From assembly GCA_903908025.1 (NCBI GenBank), contig CAIVQM010000534.1, forward strand, positions 1 through 7,243: a stretch of 7,243 nt of DNA, given 5' to 3'. The notes beneath the pieces are model-generated. The model made no database searches. It was not told where the DNA came from and saw only the letters and a program-made list of their open reading frames with translations. Positions 5,609 to 7,243 of the stretch are shown one piece after another; positions within the stretch are counted from its first letter, which is position 1, and each line of letters opens with the position of its first letter. The position numbers were made by a program, and so were the translations under genes. Source of the stretch: an uncultured bacterium (GTDB lineage: Bacteria; Actinomycetota; Actinomycetes; S36-B12).

Positions 5609-6505
5609 GTGGACGAGGGGAGCGCGATCGAGCGGTTGACCGCTCTGCGTCAGCATCAGGGTGATGGGAAGCGGGCTCCTCACAAGCCCCTTCTTGTCTT
5701 GCTCGCGCTCGGACAGTTGGCCGCAACCGGCTCGTCATCTATGCCGTGGTCGGTAGTCCAGGAACGCTTGGGTGACTTACTTGATGAGTTTGGGACATCG
5801 GCCTCGAGCGGCGCGGCGTCCGCCGCCTACCCCTTCACTCGGCTCCGCAGTGACGGGGTTTGGCAGCTGTCACGCGACGTCCCCAACGACAGCGTTGGAG
5901 CCCTCAACTCGGAACCAATCGACGGACGATTCACGTCGGAGATCGAACAGGAGTTGTTGCGGTCCGGTGATTCCGTTAGTGCCGTGGCTCGCGCGCTGGT
6001 CGAGGGTCAGTTCCCGCTGACAATTGCGCCCGACGTGTTAACCGCGGTCGGATTGGATCCCGACGTGGTCTTCGGGTCGCCGGCCTCTAGCTTGAGCGGA
6101 ACACAGGGCCGAAAGCGGGATGCGAATTGGCGACGCCAGATCGTTGCCGCCTGGGATAGGTCGTGCGCATTCTGTGGCTACGACGGTGCTCTCCATGGCG
6201 CTCCCGTGGGTATCGAGGCCGCTCACATTCGCTGGTTCAATTTCGGTGGGCCGGACAGTCTCGACAACGGCTTGGCGCTGTGTTCCCTGCACCACAAGCT
6301 GCTGGATCGAGGCGCCATCGGGTTCAGCGATCCCGGGACGATCTTCGTCTCGGACGCATTCTCTGCCGTTGGAGATGTCGGCCGCTCGGTGTATTCACTG
6401 CACGGGCGGGAACTTCGGCCTCGACCGGGAACCGCGCTCCCTGCGGCCGTGCATGTTCTCTGGCATCGTCAAGAGGTGTTCAAGGGAAACCCGCTGGCCG
6501 TCTAG
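5609..6505 (+). CDS. SBD-HNH endonuclease, phosphorothioate-DNA-dependent restriction enzyme type
   Basis: A 298-residue protein in two parts. The N-terminal region (about 1-150) starts with IERLTALRQHQGDGKRAPHK (7-26), then PLLVLLALGQL, WSVVQERLGDLLDEFG and PFTRLRSDGVW. It matches the sulfur-binding domain of ScoMcrA-type enzymes, which senses phosphorothioate-modified DNA backbones. The C-terminal HNH nuclease has CAFC (186-189), EAAHIRW with catalytic H206, DNGLALCSLHHKLLD (219-233) with C225, H228 and H229; the two cysteine pairs form the zinc site. ScoMcrA itself also has an SRA domain, absent here, so this is the short SBD-HNH form. The frame is open from TTG 5522, but GTG 5609 is chosen: family similarity starts just after it, and a -10 at the right distance predicts leaderless initiation. 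AGGAGG at 5604-5609 abuts the codon, too close to serve it. All nuclease residues look intact. Recognition of phosphorothioate is inferred from the family. Confidence 0.83.
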   Translation: MDEGSAIERLTALRQHQGDGKRAPHKPLLVLLALGQLAATGSSSMPWSVVQERLGDLLDEFGTSASSGAASAAYPFTRLRSDGVWQLSRDVPNDSVGALNSEPIDGRFTSEIEQELLRSGDSVSAVARALVEGQFPLTIAPDVLTAVGLDPDVVFGSPASSLSGTQGRKRDANWRRQIVAAWDRSCAFCGYDGALHGAPVGIEAAHIRWFNFGGPDSLDNGLALCSLHHKLLDRGAIGFSDPGTIFVSDAFSAVGDVGRSVYSLHGRELRPRPGTALPAAVHVLWHRQEVFKGNPLAV

Positions 6506-6510
6506 GCCAG
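6494..6510 (+). terminator. Small hairpin over the stop codon of the SBD-HNH gene
   Basis: CTGGCC-GTCTA-GGCCAG is a perfect 6-bp stem with a 5-nt loop that contains the TA of the stop codon TAG (6503-6505). No T-tract follows directly. It may act as a weak terminator; the same GGCCAG word recurs in the acceptor stem of the tRNA fragment at 6532-6537. Confidence 0.35.
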
Positions 6511-6527
6511 TCTGGGCAGTGAATTTG

Positions 6528-6572
6528 TGGTGGCCAGGGGCGGGGTCGAACCGCCGACCTTCCGATTTTCAG
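6528..6572 (-). other. 3' half of a tRNA-Phe gene: integration attachment site (att core)
   Basis: On the minus strand the sequence from 6572 to 6528 reads as a tRNA from the anticodon loop to the CCA end: loop CTGAAAA (6572-6566) with anticodon GAA (Phe, 6570-6568), anticodon stem 3' strand TCGGA, variable loop AGGTC, T-arm GGCGG-TTCGACC-CCGCC (perfect 5-bp stem), acceptor 3' strand CCTGGCC, discriminator A and CCA (6530-6528). The preceding bases AGGGT (6577-6573) cannot pair with TCGGA, and no D-arm or 5' acceptor strand follows, so the 5' half is missing. Such 3' tRNA copies are left by tyrosine-recombinase elements that integrate into a tRNA gene. The element should lie on the side of the missing half (right), with an intact tRNA-Phe further right and older DNA to the left. 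Confidence 0.83.
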
Positions 6573-6870
6573 ACCCTCCCCCTCTAAGAACCCACATCCA
6601 GAAATCGTTGGTATTCAACGGTTCTCGCGCACCCAGACCCACTGAGAACCACCCAGGCACACCAAGATAGGGCAGAAGATAGGGCAGAAATGGGGGGCTA
6701 TCCACAGGGCGGCAGGATCTCCAGGAAGCAGCCCGCTCGTGTCCCTCGCCCGCGGTAGGTGGGCACACCGGAGCATCGCATACCGGGCAAACGCGAAGTC
6801 CGTTGTTGCAGGCGAACGTCGAGAAAGCCAGAGCCAGGCCCGGCAGCCGGGATCGCGGGCTGCGGCAGTT
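6573..6870. other. Non-coding element-end region beside the att core
   Basis: No convincing gene is seen in these 298 bases. The stretch holds an inverted repeat GGTTCTC (6620-6626) / GAGAACC (6644-6650) with a 17-nt spacer, the word ACCCAG at 6631 and 6651, and a perfect tandem 12-bp repeat. This is the kind of sequence expected at the end of an integrative element, where recombinase and directionality factors bind. Open frames crossing the att core translate to sequences such as GAGSNRRPSDF or ENRKVGGSTPPLA, which come from reading the tRNA fragment and are not proteins. Confidence 0.6.
6664..6687. repeat. Perfect tandem 12-bp repeat, candidate recombinase arm site
   Basis: AAGATAGGGCAG occurs twice back to back (6664-6675 and 6676-6687), about 92 bp from the att core. 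Short direct repeats at this distance are typical of arm-type binding sites of tyrosine integrases or of excisionase sites. No integrase gene is visible in the window, so the role is inference. Confidence 0.6.
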
Positions 6871-7243
6871 CTAAGGCATGAGGCGCCTAGCCGGATCGTT
6901 CACCGGTTCGGGCTGGCCCTGAAGATCGAACTTGAAGAGAGCCACACCGGCTTTGCTAGCCCAGTCGATCGCCTCACGGGTGAAGCCCCCAAGCGAGAAG
7001 ACGAGTGCTGACTTCCCACTGACGGTTGCCGCCCCGAAGGTCTGCTGGACGACTGGTCGGCCGACGGGAGTGAGTTCCGCCTTTACCTGGGCGATTGCCC
7101 CTGTGCTCGTGACATCGATCCCCTCGTCCGCGCCGACTCGCGTGCATTCGGCGTCTGCGAATCCGAAGAAGCGAATCCACTGGGCGGCAGTCTCTTCTGC
7201 GTCGCGAGGTGACCTGAGCAACCGAAGGTCGGGCCGGCCATGC
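6871..7243 (-). CDS. Mrr-like restriction endonuclease (PD-(D/E)xK), 5' end at or beyond the window edge
   Basis: The C-terminal 116 residues from TTG 7221 are shown, but the frame stays open to the right edge (preceding residues HGRPDLR), so the true start is probably outside. Numbered from TTG 7221, the order is AEETAAQWIRFFGFADAE (8-25), GADEGIDVTS (30-39) with the metal-binding D36, and AIAQVKAE with Q45 and K47. The D-x8-QxK pattern is the Mrr-type variant of the PD-(D/E)xK nuclease core. It is followed by GRPVVQQTFGAA (54-65), VFSLGGFTREAIDWA (74-88) and LFKFDLQG (95-102), as in Mrr_cat proteins. E. coli Mrr attacks methylated DNA, so this is a third candidate modification-dependent nuclease in the window; small stand-alone Mrr-like proteins of actinobacteria are mostly uncharacterised. 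It lies on the element side of the tRNA-Phe att core and points towards it. No specificity domain is visible. Confidence 0.75.
   Translation of the reverse strand, partial: HGRPDLRLLRSPRDAEETAAQWIRFFGFADAECTRVGADEGIDVTSTGAIAQVKAELTPVGRPVVQQTFGAATVSGKSALVFSLGGFTREAIDWASKAGVALFKFDLQGQPEPVNDPARRLMP

Noticed and set aside
5101..5664. Plus-strand open frame opposite the Nudix gene.
   Set aside because: Runs antisense to an intact Nudix box and has no recognisable domain.
6120..6587. Plus-strand open frame ending in GAGSNRRPSDFQ.
   Set aside because: It is a shadow of the HNH gene followed by translated tRNA sequence, a common annotation artefact.
6698..6706. CTATCCACA resembles a DnaA box.
   Set aside because: Single copy with one mismatch to TTATCCACA, no AT-rich stretch or other origin sign.
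6502..6768. Open frame on the minus strand across the att core (ends ENRKVGGSTPPLA).
   Set aside because: Its sequence comes from reading the tRNA fragment and repeats; it has no ribosome binding site or domain.

Overview
The window reads as accessory DNA from a high-GC actinobacterium (Actinomycetota). The lineage signs are high GC (a 60-base sample in the GNAT gene is 70% G+C), many GTG starts, TAnnnT-type -10 elements placed so that transcripts could be leaderless, and a tRNA-Phe 3' half of actinobacterial type. Genus cannot be fixed. No integrase, transposase, rRNA, complete tRNA or CRISPR array is visible.

Left part (1-1402): a truncated AbiEi-family antitoxin-like gene leaves the window on the minus strand. 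Divergent from it is a complete TacAT-type toxin-antitoxin pair (DUF1778 ribbon-helix-helix antitoxin plus GNAT acetyltransferase toxin, overlapping by 1 nt). The shared upstream region carries repeats on both sides that look like autoregulatory operators. Right after the toxin lies the decapitated C-terminal end of a TolB-like (PD40) beta-propeller gene, a probable recombination scar.

Middle (1403-2195): a secreted allene-oxide-cyclase/dirigent-like barrel protein on the plus strand, ending at a long hairpin shared with the convergent restriction gene.

Core (2195-6505): a modification-dependent (type IV) restriction locus. On the minus strand a NudG/MutT-like Nudix hydrolase is translationally coupled (TGATG) to a 966-residue PLD-nuclease / DEAH-helicase / DUF3427 protein with the architecture of SauUSI, the 5-methylcytosine-dependent type IV enzyme of Staphylococcus aureus. 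Divergent from it is a 298-residue protein with a ScoMcrA-like sulfur-binding domain fused to an HNH nuclease, the layout of phosphorothioate-dependent restriction enzymes. The promoter region between them carries a TTGCGT/ACGCAA inverted repeat plus an extra half-site.

Right part (6506-7243): a 45-nt 3' half of tRNA-Phe (6528-6572, minus) is an integration scar (att core). Geometry puts the integrated element to its right; that flank has a perfect tandem 12-bp repeat and an Mrr-like PD-(D/E)xK restriction endonuclease running off the edge. The window therefore holds three different candidate modification-sensing nucleases within about 5 kb at a tRNA-Phe hotspot. The most interesting idea is that the Nudix enzyme clears modified cytosine nucleotides (e.g. 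5-methyl-dCTP) from the pool, so that the coupled SauUSI-like nuclease does not attack the cell's own DNA. Functions are inferred from sequence only.
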